From Plutella xylostella (taxonomy: Eukaryota > Arthropoda > Insecta > Lepidoptera > Plutellidae): a DNA stretch of 64,000 bases. This document shows, one piece after another, positions 45,822 through 56,651 of this stretch. A program made the position numbers and the translations under genes. The first letter of the stretch is position 1; every line of letters begins with the position of its first letter. Under the pieces are notes generated by a model that did no database searches, was not told the origin of the DNA, and saw only the letters and a program-made list of their open reading frames with translations. The stretch is taken from contig NC_063982.1 of NCBI RefSeq assembly GCF_932276165.1, positions 4,915,501-4,979,500 of the forward strand, given 5' to 3'.

Positions 45822-47951
45822 CTAAATTGTTGCTTCAATTCTAGGAAAAACTACTTTATTACGGATAGGCGACGAGCCTTTATCTAACTGACTACAACCC
45901 GGATTTTTCACTGTAGGCACGATTTGCCTTTCACTAATATTGCCTTTATCACTGATCATTTCACTTGAAATATCGACAACCGGATTATCACATTCACTGA
46001 ATGTTTTCATGCTGATGCACTGACACTGACGCCTCGGTGAGGGCGTCGGTCCGGCGGGGGCGCGCGCGCGGCGGCAGGCCAGCCCGGCCGCCAGCGCCGC
46101 GCCCGCTGCCACGATGCAGTAGATGGCCACGTAGTGGTGCACGTCGTGGTAGGAGACGCCGGCCGCCAGGGTCGCGCTCTCCTTCACCTTCTGTATGTTG
46201 TCCCGTATGTCCTCCAACGCCTTGTCTGACTCTTGTGTGTCAATGGTCGGGGTTATGATCGGAACGGTTATATTGATGTAATTGTTAATCGGCGATAATA
46301 CAGGGAGACTAATGTCAGCCTTATTATCCACTCTGCTAAGACGCTGTTTATGCCCGTGTAGTATAAAATCATCTGTTTTTATAATACAATTATCGTCTAC
46401 TGTTAGTAAGCCAGCGCCTGTTATCAGTTCGACGGTAACTTGATCCGAACATATGATTCTCGCCTTTGTTTGATTGCATATGAAGAATAGGTGAGTATTC
46501 GGTCTGTTTGTTTGTAACCATTTGTCTTTACAAAGGTCAATTACATAATTGCACTCATTTGAGGATTTATTCTTTGAACAAAAGGTAAATTCATCTCTAA
46601 TATGATAAATGGGTCTTGACAGTAGTTGGCAACACAAAATGTCTCCATTGTGCAAGCATGATGTTGCGTCTGTTTCTGTCATCTCGATGTATGTGTCCTT
46701 GTGTATGTTTATAGCTACATATTCGGAAGTAGGCACAATACTTAACATGTTATAACTTTGTACCTTCCTTGGTATTGAAGTAATTCTATACAATTCGTAG
46801 GAGTCTCTCAGAACTAAAGGCACCTTGATTTCGAAAAATACATAACTTTCTGTGAATCTGGTCTTGATTTTTAACAAGTGATATATCTTTCTTAGGTCAG
46901 TCATGGTATTGTCAATGGGTAAGCATAATTCCTTTGATATTTGATTCGAAATAATATTTAATTCTTTCCTTAGTTGGTTTGGAGTTATGATGTGAAAATT
47001 GAAGGCTCCTTGATAAATATCTGTAAGGGTGTCTAAAAGCATCTCTTGTATGTTTTTTAAACATTGAAGCATGTTGGTTGCCGTAATAGCGCCAAGCGCA
47101 AACTCATTCACGCTGACTGTGTTTTGCAGTTCCAATTTCACGTTATTTATAGTTTTTTCAAAATTTAAAGTCTGTTGATTGATGAGTTTTTGCTGTTTAT
47201 TTAATGTGTCTTCTGTTCTCTTTAAGACATTGTACTCTGACTCGATTATAGATGTTTGGTTCTTCCACAATGCTAGTAAGTGGTGTTGATTATCTGACAT
47301 AAGCATAATATCCTTCTGGTACTGTTCGGCGAACCTCTGATCCAATACGCCGAAGAGCGAGTTCGCGAGATACCCGACACCATCAATGAGTCCGCGGCGC
47401 CAGCGCGTGTTCTTATCTGCTCGGGGGAACCCGCTTGTATGTTGACTCAGCAGCCTGTCATTGTAGTAATTAAGTTCCGAGTACCCGTGACGTAGTTGTT
47501 GTAATATGATGTCGCATGATGAGTGTTTATTTATGATCGAACACATGTTTGTTAAATGGTTGATGTATTTATTTAATGCATTTAAGCCCTGGTAATATGG
47601 ATTTATGTCGTAATAGACAACGATCTTCCAATCTTCCTTGATAATTTGAACGTCTTGTAGCTTCGCGAGATAGAGACCTTGGTTATCTCTAAATCTTGTT
47701 ATGTTTGTAGGAGAGCAATGTATATTAGGAAGAGTTATTAAGAAAACCATCAGGGTCAGGGCTAATGACGTTAGCTTCTTGTATCCTTTAACTCTTGGTT
47801 TATTTTCAGCTTGCTTATCTTCACTGATGCATGGCTTAGGATTCTGTACCTCTGATGCAGAACATGATGATGGGGTTTGGGATCTGTCTTCTTTGTTGAT
47901 TGGAAGTACGGCTAACTTCACGATTGGACGTTTTAAGAGGCCGTTTTTCGT
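45822..47951 (-). CDS. env: Baculovirus-F-like envelope glycoprotein, with the pol tail at its start
   Basis: About 709 codons before the stop at 45822. The first dozen or so residues are the end of pol (KLAVLPINK type), so the frame is continuous with pol; no ATG is needed, and 47921 is only a GTG. Then follow a hydrophobic signal segment (LTSLALTLMVFLITLPNI), an ectodomain with Cys residues and several NXS/T sites, a furin-type site RWRR followed by a hydrophobic fusion-peptide-like stretch (GLIDGVGYLANSLFG), a Leu/Gln-rich coiled region, a transmembrane segment (IYCIVAAGAALAAGLAC) and a tail of about 80 residues. This layout matches the F-type fusion protein shared by baculoviruses and insect errantiviruses. 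The frame looks intact, but it is cut off from the rest of pol by the insertion at 47957-50678. Confidence 0.8.
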   Translation of the reverse strand, partial: TKNGLLKRPIVKLAVLPINKEDRSQTPSSCSASEVQNPKPCISEDKQAENKPRVKGYKKLTSLALTLMVFLITLPNIHCSPTNITRFRDNQGLYLAKLQDVQIIKEDWKIVVYYDINPYYQGLNALNKYINHLTNMCSIINKHSSCDIILQQLRHGYSELNYYNDRLLSQHTSGFPRADKNTRWRRGLIDGVGYLANSLFGVLDQRFAEQYQKDIMLMSDNQHHLLALWKNQTSIIESEYNVLKRTEDTLNKQQKLINQQTLNFEKTINNVKLELQNTVSVNEFALGAITATNMLQCLKNIQEMLLDTLTDIYQGAFNFHIITPNQLRKELNIISNQISKELCLPIDNTMTDLRKIYHLLKIKTRFTESYVFFEIKVPLVLRDSYELYRITSIPRKVQSYNMLSIVPTSEYVAINIHKDTYIEMTETDATSCLHNGDILCCQLLSRPIYHIRDEFTFCSKNKSSNECNYVIDLCKDKWLQTNRPNTHLFFICNQTKARIICSDQVTVELITGAGLLTVDDNCIIKTDDFILHGHKQRLSRVDNKADISLPVLSPINNYINITVPIITPTIDTQESDKALEDIRDNIQKVKESATLAAGVSYHDVHHYVAIYCIVAAGAALAAGLACRRARAPAGPTPSPRRQCQCISMKTFSECDNPVVDISSEMISDKGNISERQIVPTVKNPGCSQLDKGSSPIRNKVVFPRIEATI

Positions 47952-47956
47952 CTTAA

Positions 47957-50678
47957 GGGCCCGTACAGGGTGACGTGCTGCGCCAATTTTGGGTTTTCAA
48001 TGCTCTTCACACAGCACACGCAGTGACACGCACACATGTAAGTTTGCACAGTGGGTCGATAAACTTTTACTCGCCAACTTTATTGACAATTATGTTCAAG
48101 TACATTTTGGGTGATTTTAGGGTAAGTAAGTATAATTCTTACTTACACTGGTAGGCACCAGGAAAGAGTAGAAATTAATAGGGGTGCCACTTTACTCTAT
48201 ACTCGGAACCCGATTAGCTTTCTCAAACAAATGTGGTATTTACTTGTAGAAAGGTAACTAAAAGTATTAAAGTGTAGATAATAAGTTTCGGGCATCCTCC
48301 AGCCAAATGAACCCCGACGACAAAGCAAAGTAAATACATAGTGTCGCAAAAGGGCTATACTAAGCCAAAAGGGGATGACTCAAGGGGTCATTCTGAACAA
48401 CTTTTGTTCTACGAGATTTGCAAATTCGCGAAAAAAAATATTCGTTTTCCGTGGTAAAAAGTCACATGTCCAACAAAGTTTCTATGAAAAAGGTTTTTTT
48501 TTGTTAATTTCCAAAACTCGTAGAGCAAAAGTTCAGAATGACCCCCTGTCTTACTCCTTTTTACCCGACTGCCGAAGGAGGAGGGTAATGTTTTTTGATT
48601 GTATGTATGTATATATGTATGTTTGTCTGTTTCTTTGTTCCCTCCTGTAGCCTAAACGGCTTGATAGATTTTGATGTATGAGGTATTGTTAGAAGCGTAT
48701 TGATGGCGCGATGGCTATAGGCTATGTGACGTTCCATTAAAATGTACATAGCGCCCTCTTGAGGACATAACGTGATGATCGAAAAAATAATAATTCAACT
48801 TTGCCGTGTAAGGTATCAAATGAAAGGACTTGATTTTCACATTACAAAAATATGCATATTGAAGGTATTTAAATAACAACACCAAAATTATTGAAATAAA
48901 AAATGATCATGAACTAGGTACCTACCGACGTAAAATTTCATAAAATAAAAACAACTAAAAAGTTACAAATAAAAAAATACAATTACAAAAAACTAAAAAC
49001 CTGACTGTACGCTAAAAACATGAAAACGAGTCCCAATGTTAATGGAAAGTATCGCAGGCGGGGACCAACTTGACCGCCACTCAAGGCCGTTTTCTAAGTA
49101 ACATTCAGCTAAATGGTGAACCCTCTGCTGGTATAATTTGTTTATATACCGCTTTTTCAATACCTGTAAGTACATTTTTTGGCAGCATAATATTTTTACT
49201 TAATTTTAGGGTTTCGAACGTCAAAAGAAAAAAGCAACCGTTATAGGATCTCTTTGTTGTCCGTCTGTCTGACTGACTGTCTGTCACCGCCCTTTTTCTC
49301 AGAAACGGGTAAAGATATCAAGCTTATATTTCGCATAGATGGGGAGTACCCCAAAAAAAATATTATGGTACTCCCTGTCCCACACAAGTAAATTGGGGCT
49401 TATATTTTTTCCAGTTATTTTGATGTGTATCCTTTTTTTTTCTTTGTTGTTTTATATAAGTATGTGTTTCTTTTCTTTAAATCTGTATTTTTTTTGTTGT
49501 TGCTGTCTATGTGTCGAATAAATGTATCTTTATCTTCAAATCACGCCATCTATCGTTTGTTTTTTTTGTGGCTACTGTCTATAGAAGAAATTCCGTCATT
49601 GACAATTTTACGTTACGAATTTATTTTTATTTATTTTATTTTTATTTTTACATTTTCGTGGAGAATCAACAGCATTTTGTTAATAAATAATTATTACTTA
49701 TGAACACATAACAACTTGATGCCATTAACAGAATGAACTTAGTAAACCCAGTAAACCTAACACATCCAGAGGAAAAACAAAATCTCTTTCTCTCTCTCTG
49801 AAAAACATACTTAATAGCCCAAACTCGATGCTTTTAGCTATTAACATCTTTGAAATAAAATTGAGCCACCACCGTGTTACTGCCCTGATCAGATCCTCAC
49901 GAGACCATACCTCAACCAGCACCAAGAGACTGTATTTTTGATCCCTAACCTAATGTTCGTGCGTATTGTCATCACTTAGATCCATTCGCTATATTCCTGC
50001 TCCTCATCAGACCTTTACGAGACTGTAATATCACGAGAATATTGCACACTATCTAATTTAATTTAATGTATTGAATATACTGGAAGAATTATGCTTCCTC
50101 AATTTCAAATCAAATTATGTTGGTGTCATAAAAGTTGAAAAAGTGCAATGACAACCAATGTGCAGTGATTTTGTATCTGTACACGAAAAGATCGCGAGCT
50201 GTCAGTGCTGCCTAAACCGACGTGACCCTTCTTTGGAGGCCAGCGGCCAACTGAGTCAAACGTCACTTGTGTTTATGATTTTATAACACAGAAAGCCGCC
50301 ATAGATATTTGTATGAAGATTTGAGGGAAAAAAATTGCTCAAGTTTGGGATTAATTTACACAAAATAAGTGTGTGTTTATTAAAAAACAAGGTATTTAGC
50401 GCCTAGTCCAAGCCTTTAACTTTATAATATGATAAAAATCATATGAAAATTCTTTATAATTACGACACAGTTGTTACAATACGGGAGTGTGATTGACTGG
50501 TTTTTCTTGATATTCTGAAATTAATTTACAGTTATCCATAATCATTTACTTAAATTCGAATAATTCAGCACCTAGCTAGACTCTTCAACTACCTGTGTGA
50601 TTTTTTTCAAGGCTGTAGAGCATCATTTACTACATAATTCTATGACAATGCCAACCCTCGATTCCCTATTGCAGACCC
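47957..50678. mobile_element. 2.7-kb TTAA-flanked insertion near the pol/env boundary
   Basis: Direct TTAA copies at 47953-47956 and 50679-50682. The ends are similar inverted: GGGCCCGTACAGGG and (- strand) GGGTCTGCAATAGGG. TTAA duplication with GGG/CCC ends suggests a piggyBac-like non-autonomous element. It has no transposase frame. The interior holds older repeats: a GCAAAAGGGCTATA-type MITE at 48345-48550, a CCGACTGCCGAAGGAGGAGG block at 48565-48590, and a (TGTC)n/CTGACTGACTG stretch near 49263. Insertion is exactly in phase, so pol ends early (stop 50666) with five foreign codons. Confidence 0.8.
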
Positions 50679-53467
50679 TTAAGCGTCACTACTCGTACAT
50701 GTCCGTCACTCCCTGGATGTAAGTCAACCACGCGACCCAACGCCCACTTCCCAGGCGGTAAGTTATCTTCCTTGATGATAACTACGTCATTCATGTTAAT
50801 GTTGTCTTGTGGTTTTCTCCATTTACTTCTCTTTGATAGTTGAGTAAGATATTCTGATCTCCACCTGTTCCATATATCTGTAAATATCTTTTGTGTTAGT
50901 TGCCATCTTGTACGCAGGTCTCTTTCTGTTTCGTATATGGTGAGTGTTGGACCACATGCTAGGAAATGTGCAGGTGTTAGGAAGTCCAAGTCTTCTGGAT
51001 CTTCTGTTAGAGGGCACAGAGGTCTTGAGTTCATGCACGCCTCCAACTGAGCTAACAAAGTGCTGTACTCTTCAAATGTAAGTCTTGTTTCGCCAACTAC
51101 TCGTTTCAGATGGTGTTTTAGGCTCTTCACAGCAGCTTCCCAAAGGCCTCCTGCAGACGGCCATGAAGGGGCGTTGAAGTGCCAAGTTATGCCCATTTCA
51201 CTGATTTCTGATATGAAGTTTTGATCAAATTCTTGTTCTATCTTGTTTTTTAGTTCTGTATATTCTTGTTGTAGTACCTTGTTGGCATGTTGAAAGTTTG
51301 TGCCGTTGTCCGAATACAGATGGGCAGGTACTGATCGTCGTGCTGCCATCCTGCGCAAGGCTGCTAGGAAGGCTGAGGACGTGAGGTCCGAGACCAGTTC
51401 CAGATGCACGGCCTTGGTTACCATGCAAATGAAGACTGCAACGTAACCTTTCATGGTTTTGATGCCACGGCCCTTATTTGCCTTGATAAAAACGTGGCCT
51501 GTGTAGTCTACTCCTGTGTGGTAGAATGGTCTTGATGGGTTTGTTCGAGCTGAGTGTAGATCTCCCATAATCTGATGGTTGTTGTTATTGTTGTGCCTTT
51601 TACATTTCACACAGTGGCGAAGCCGTTTCTTGGTGGCTTGAATTCCGCCGAGAAGCCAATATTTCCGTCTTAGAAAACTAGTTGTCATCCGAGCTCCTCC
51701 GTGAAATGTGTCCTGGTGCGCCTGGTCGATGATGAGCTCCGAAAAACGAGTGTTTTTGTCAACAATTATCGGATGTTTCATATCGTATTCAATTTCAGCG
51801 TTTTCCAGCCGGCCTCCCACTCTTAAGATTCCTTGTTCATCTAAAATTGGGCACAAGCTGAATAGTTTGCTCTTACATGAAACTCCTTTCTTCTTTTTTA
51901 AATCTTCAATTTCATCTGAGAATTGCTTGTTTTGTACGTACTTGATGATTATTGCTTCGGCTTCGTTTATATCAGTTACTGTTATGAAACCCGAGCTCTT
52001 TTTCCACGGTAGGCATTTTCGCACCCGTGCCAACACTCTTATTGCTTTTGCCAATGAGCTAAATTTGTTGAGTAGGTATCCTACAACGTCATAGCCTTCG
52101 CTTACTTGTGCGATGTGTACTTGCTTTTGTTTTTTCAACTCCAGCTCTGTAGTGGGGATGGGAATATCTTGATTTTGCTCGTATGTAGGGAGCCATTCTG
52201 GACCTCGCCACCAGAGAGTGTGTTCCTGAAGCTGATTGACTGTTATTCCTCGGCTGGCGCAATCTGCTGGATTCTCTTGAGACCTGACATATCTCCAGCA
52301 TTCCGACGGCATCGTGTCTGTTATCTGTGTCACACGATTGGCAACAAAAGCATTCCACTTGTTCGGTTCGCCATTTAGCCACCCTAAAACAACCATCGAA
52401 TCGACCCAACCATAAATCTTGATGTTTTTGAAGGTGTTTAAGCATTCTTTGATTTTGGCCATTAATCTTGATAGTAGCATCGCGCCACTAAGTTCCAAAC
52501 GAGGAAGCGTAATATGTTTGTTCACAGGTACTAACTTGGACTTCCCTGCTATAGGTATAACATAAGTTGCACCGTTGTAGATTGTTTTGCAATACACCAC
52601 ACAAGCAAACGCTTTTATGCTTGCGTCGCAAAACCCGTGGAGCTCTACTTCGGAATTTTCTTGTGTTTTTAACCATCTTGGTATTTTAAATAGATCTAAA
52701 TTGTGTAGATCAACCTTGATTTTCTGCCATTCAGCGGCAATCTCCTCGGACACTTGTTCGTCCCACTGTGCGTCTGATTTCCATGTTTCTTGGAATAATA
52801 TTTTAAGTTTGGTGGTAATTGGTGTTAGCCATCCTAAAGGATCATAAATTCTGGACATGTCTGATAATAAATTCCTTTTTGTTGGTTTGCTTTCGGGCAG
52901 GTTTACTGGACTGAATATGAAATTATCATCCTTGGGATTCCAGCCTACTCCTAAAGTTTTCGATGACTCAGCCTGCTTGAAGTCAAAGTTTTGTTGTCCA
53001 TTTGAGCTTTCTTGGAGTTCGGTTACATTGGATTTCCACTTCCTGAGATTAAATCCTCCCGCTCTTAAAAGCTTGATCATGTCCTGTTTTAATTGTTTGG
53101 CTTCATCCGTAGTATGCGCCCCGTGAACTAAGTCATCCATGTAAAATGAATTCTCTAAGATGTCTGGTGCAGGGCTGCCTTGATAATTCTTTCTCTCATC
53201 TTGGGCGAGTTGTTTGAGGGTCATCATTGCCAAATATGGGGCGACCTTGAACCCGTAGGTCAAGGTCACGAGCTGGTAATCTTGTAAAGGTTTTGATGGA
53301 TCATCTCTCCACACTATCCTCTGTAGTTGCTGATCATCGGGGTGCAACAATATTCCTCTATACATTTTCTCAACATCCGCAGTAAATGCATACTGGTATT
53401 GTCTCCACTTGATAATGAGACACTGCAGATCCTGTTGTAAATTTGGACCCCGGCACATGAGGTCATT
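50666..53467 (-). CDS. pol: BEL/Pao pol: RT (part), RNase H, integrase
   Basis: The frame enters from the TTAA at 53467; the ATG at 53456-53458 is internal. RT: CRGPNLQQDL, AFTADVEKMYRGI and the catalytic box YMDDLVHG about 105 residues in. RNase H: LHGFCDASIKAFACVVY near residue 270. Integrase: an HHCC-type zinc region ending CVKCKRH near 620, then the DDE core with GVDYTGHVF, SDNGTNFQ and GGLWEAAVKSLK. A C-terminal DUF5641-like domain follows (NDVVIIKEDNLPPGKWALGR). Catalytic residues look intact. The N-terminal part of RT is in the gag frame across the 3.2-kb insertion, and the extreme C-terminus lies beyond the second insertion, so no complete pol can be made from this copy. Confidence 0.9.
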   Translation of the reverse strand, partial: NDLMCRGPNLQQDLQCLIIKWRQYQYAFTADVEKMYRGILLHPDDQQLQRIVWRDDPSKPLQDYQLVTLTYGFKVAPYLAMMTLKQLAQDERKNYQGSPAPDILENSFYMDDLVHGAHTTDEAKQLKQDMIKLLRAGGFNLRKWKSNVTELQESSNGQQNFDFKQAESSKTLGVGWNPKDDNFIFSPVNLPESKPTKRNLLSDMSRIYDPLGWLTPITTKLKILFQETWKSDAQWDEQVSEEIAAEWQKIKVDLHNLDLFKIPRWLKTQENSEVELHGFCDASIKAFACVVYCKTIYNGATYVIPIAGKSKLVPVNKHITLPRLELSGAMLLSRLMAKIKECLNTFKNIKIYGWVDSMVVLGWLNGEPNKWNAFVANRVTQITDTMPSECWRYVRSQENPADCASRGITVNQLQEHTLWWRGPEWLPTYEQNQDIPIPTTELELKKQKQVHIAQVSEGYDVVGYLLNKFSSLAKAIRVLARVRKCLPWKKSSGFITVTDINEAEAIIIKYVQNKQFSDEIEDLKKKKGVSCKSKLFSLCPILDEQGILRVGGRLENAEIEYDMKHPIIVDKNTRFSELIIDQAHQDTFHGGARMTTSFLRRKYWLLGGIQATKKRLRHCVKCKRHNNNNNHQIMGDLHSARTNPSRPFYHTGVDYTGHVFIKANKGRGIKTMKGYVAVFICMVTKAVHLELVSDLTSSAFLAALRRMAARRSVPAHLYSDNGTNFQHANKVLQQEYTELKNKIEQEFDQNFISEISEMGITWHFNAPSWPSAGGLWEAAVKSLKHHLKRVVGETRLTFEEYSTLLAQLEACMNSRPLCPLTEDPEDLDFLTPAHFLACGPTLTIYETERDLRTRWQLTQKIFTDIWNRWRSEYLTQLSKRSKWRKPQDNINMNDVVIIKEDNLPPGKWALGRVVDLHPGSDGHVRVVTLKGLQ

Positions 53468-53470
53468 TAA

Positions 53471-56400
53471 GGGGATCCCTAAAGCTAAAATGCTAAAGTC
53501 GGCTTGATATACTTGATTAGATTGGAAAAACGGTAGCTTCTATCACATTGATAAAAATATATATTGTAGGAGAGGGTATACTGAACATGTTAGTTGCTTA
53601 GAAATTGGTGCAGGATTATAATAAGTATGTTAAAAAAAATTGCAAACACACCATGTCTTTTGCCATTTTTCGACTTATTATGAAAAAACCCTCGAAATCA
53701 GAGGGCCCATTTTCATGGAATCTTATATGTATGTGTAGGTAATTAAATTCTTAACAAAGTTACCTTAAAGAGTTGGATTTAATGGACCAGAAGTCAACTT
53801 TTTTTGCAAAAAACTAATAAATTCCGGTTTAAAAATGATGACGCCGTGACAGATTTCAGATTTCTTCAGTCGTCGCCCTGGTGGCGGCCTGTTAGGAGCG
53901 ATACCCACGCCATTTTATTTTTAATCAAATATTTCACAAAAACTGATTAAATCAACAAATGATGACTGCAAATATTATAATACATATGCATTTGCTATGA
54001 AAAGTTAATTTTCTAAACATTTTAGATGGAGAAAAGCCGAAAATTCTTAGAAAACATTTCGCCTTTTCGATTTGTTTACATTTTTTACTATAGAGTTACA
54101 GATGCATAGATAAAGGTAAACATTACACATAATGACACTTATTAGATTCTCCGAATAAGAACTATACGGTCAATACAGTATGCCAAAGCGCGAGCCTGTT
54201 TATATTCTGAGGGGTAATAATTTAACTTTATTTTATTTTAACGGTTGTGTATGCTAGGTAAGCTACACAATATACAGGGTGTTGAAAATTAAGTTCTCAA
54301 TTTGTATTATTTGAAACCAAAAACCGTAATTTTTTGTAATATATATTTTAAGATGTGGTAGTCTGTACACTAAAGGGTGTTCAAAAGTATAAGTACTTTT
54401 AAAAATTGAAGAACTAAAATGTACATATTTTTTTAAATCTATGAAGGTATTTAACAAGCTTTGCAAAAAAAGCGGTTAAGTGCGACTTTATCTACATATC
54501 TACACACATACATACACTCTCACGCCTTGTACTAATGTACTCCCTTGTGGGGTAGGCAGAGGTGCATTGCTGCACCCACTACCTCTGTAGTACGTGGTGG
54601 TACGGTCTCGACCTTTCGGACAGTCAGTTTGGCATCCGAAATGCGTGATCGTTCGTTCACTGTCGGAGCAGGATGAGAACTAGCTCTTAGCTTAAAAATA
54701 GTAACCGCCTTCCTAGAGGGCTGACATCCCAATGGACAACATTTCATTTTTTTACCCTACATTTTTATTAGCTATTCGGAAAGTTTATTAAAAATTAGAG
54801 GACCCGTATTTTTTTATTTTTCATGTACATTTCTTTTTCCATGTTATTTTTAACTTTAAAGTTTATTATTTTAAAACCGGAAGTGACGTCACATATTAGG
54901 CTCAATTTTGATTTAAGTCCTTTGCCTTAGTCTCGAAAAAAAAAACATAAATGACACTGACAACTGACAGGTGACATAAACTTTGTTTACGTGCCAACCA
55001 GCAAATGGGTCATTTTCAAATGACAAAAAAAGTGTGACATTGATAATTCTGATGATACAAAATACTTATCATGAAAAAATAATTTTACTAAGCATTCCAG
55101 TCAAGCATAATTGAAACACATGAATGCATAATATATTACTATTTTAAAATAAATATAATGTACTTACCCCAATTTTTTTAGCTATGTAGGCGGTGGCATG
55201 CTCTGGGACATATTATATAGCGGGTCATCTCTTAATGCGTACTAACCATTTTATATACGATCAATAAAAAAAAAGTCAAAAAGTGTCGGAACAGAATTTA
55301 TGAAAATGACCCAAATAAACAACAAAACGTCATGATAAAACGTCAACGTCAATCAAAAATGACAGTGACAGTTACTTTTTTTTTTCAAATCTATCATTTT
55401 AACTCTAATACTCAATTGTCGTAGAAATCTATATCTATAATTACAGAATTTGATTGCCTTTTCTTGTTTAATTTTGGCCTATAGTCCTTTAAACACAATA
55501 TTTGCCATTTATAACAACAAGAAAGTCTAATACCGGTATTAGTACCGGAATCCCGAAGTAGTAATACCGAAACTCAATACCGGTATTGAAAATTATTCCG
55601 GTATTGCATGCCCTAATTGACACCAACTGACACTAATTGACTTTTCGCCGAGAAAAGTGGAGTTACAATGTTTGCGATCTAAAGTGATTATAGAATAATT
55701 AGAACTATCTATTTTTTTTCAGTTCACCTGGTGTTGACTGAAATTGTAATTAGGTACTGACTCCTTGACTTGAAAATAACTTTTTTTATAATCGTTATTA
55801 CAAAACCGCAATTTTTTTAATACAGCAATATTTGTAGGTACTTACAGTGAGCAAAAGAGCGCAACAAGGTTTTATTTTTTTTTGGTTTTAAGAAACAAAA
55901 ATATTATTTCTATCATATCCAAAATACACATACTTAAGTACATATTATACCTCACCCAGACCACCCCATATCACCACCTTTGCCAGCTACGTAACCTTTT
56001 GGGACACCCTGTATATGCAGAGTTCTGCAAACTACTGTTCTGCTTTTAAAACACCAAAATAAAACAGGTCGTCTAACTAAAAGGTCACGTGACCAAAAAA
56101 AATATATGGAGAAGCGTTTTTTTTTTCACGAATATAAAAAATACGTAGGATAAAACTTATTCAGAGTAACGCCCTTTCGGCTAACTATACTTTTTTTAAT
56201 ACAACACCCTGTAGTCCCTCTTATATTAAAATCTGCCCCCAAGTGAGGCTATACTTAATTCGCGAAAAAAAAAAACGCGAATTTTTACATTCTGATTTCA
56301 TTTCCAGGGTTTTAGACATAACATCAATAACATGCTGCACACGTAGGTTTCGGCTTAGTTTAGTATACCCTTTTTGCAACAACCTGTATAAATATCGGCA

Positions 56401-56651
56401 CGGGCACGACTTTTTATAATTAATGATTAAATATTAAAAATACTTTCAAATAAAAATAAATATTTTCGTATCACTTACAAAACAATATTACTTACTTAGT
56501 ATATGTTTAACAAAGTGGCATGTCTTCACTTTAATGTTTTCGAGTACTATGTTAAAATTTCATGTCATTGTCCGGAGAACGCCCCGCATACCTCAACCCC
56601 CCCTCACTAGATTTGACAGATTCTGATTTTCTTCTAGCTTTAGTGACAGCC
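53471..56651. mobile_element. 3.2-kb TTAA-flanked insertion in the RT domain
   Basis: TTAA copies at 53467-53470 and 56652-56655. The inverted ends are imperfect: GGGGATCCCTAAAGCTA and (- strand) GGCTGTCACTAAAGCTA share CTAAAGCTA and about 13 of 17 bases. There is no transposase. Older repeats sit inside: ATACAGGGTGT at 54272 opposed by ACACCCTGTATAT at 56008, a SINE-type fragment at 54515-54750 (TACTAATGTACTCCCTTGTG), and a TTTTTGCAACAACCTG end near 56370. TTAA specificity suggests piggyBac-like mobilisation, but it differs from the 47957 insertion in its ends. Confidence 0.75.

Noticed and set aside
46037..46258. GC-rich Arg/Pro frame on the + strand
   Set aside because: Antisense shadow of the env transmembrane and tail region.
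54272..56020. Inner transposon bounded by ATACAGGGTGT and ACACCCTGTATAT within the 3.2-kb insertion
   Set aside because: Only about 13 bp match at the ends and the flanks show no duplication, so it was not called as a separate element.
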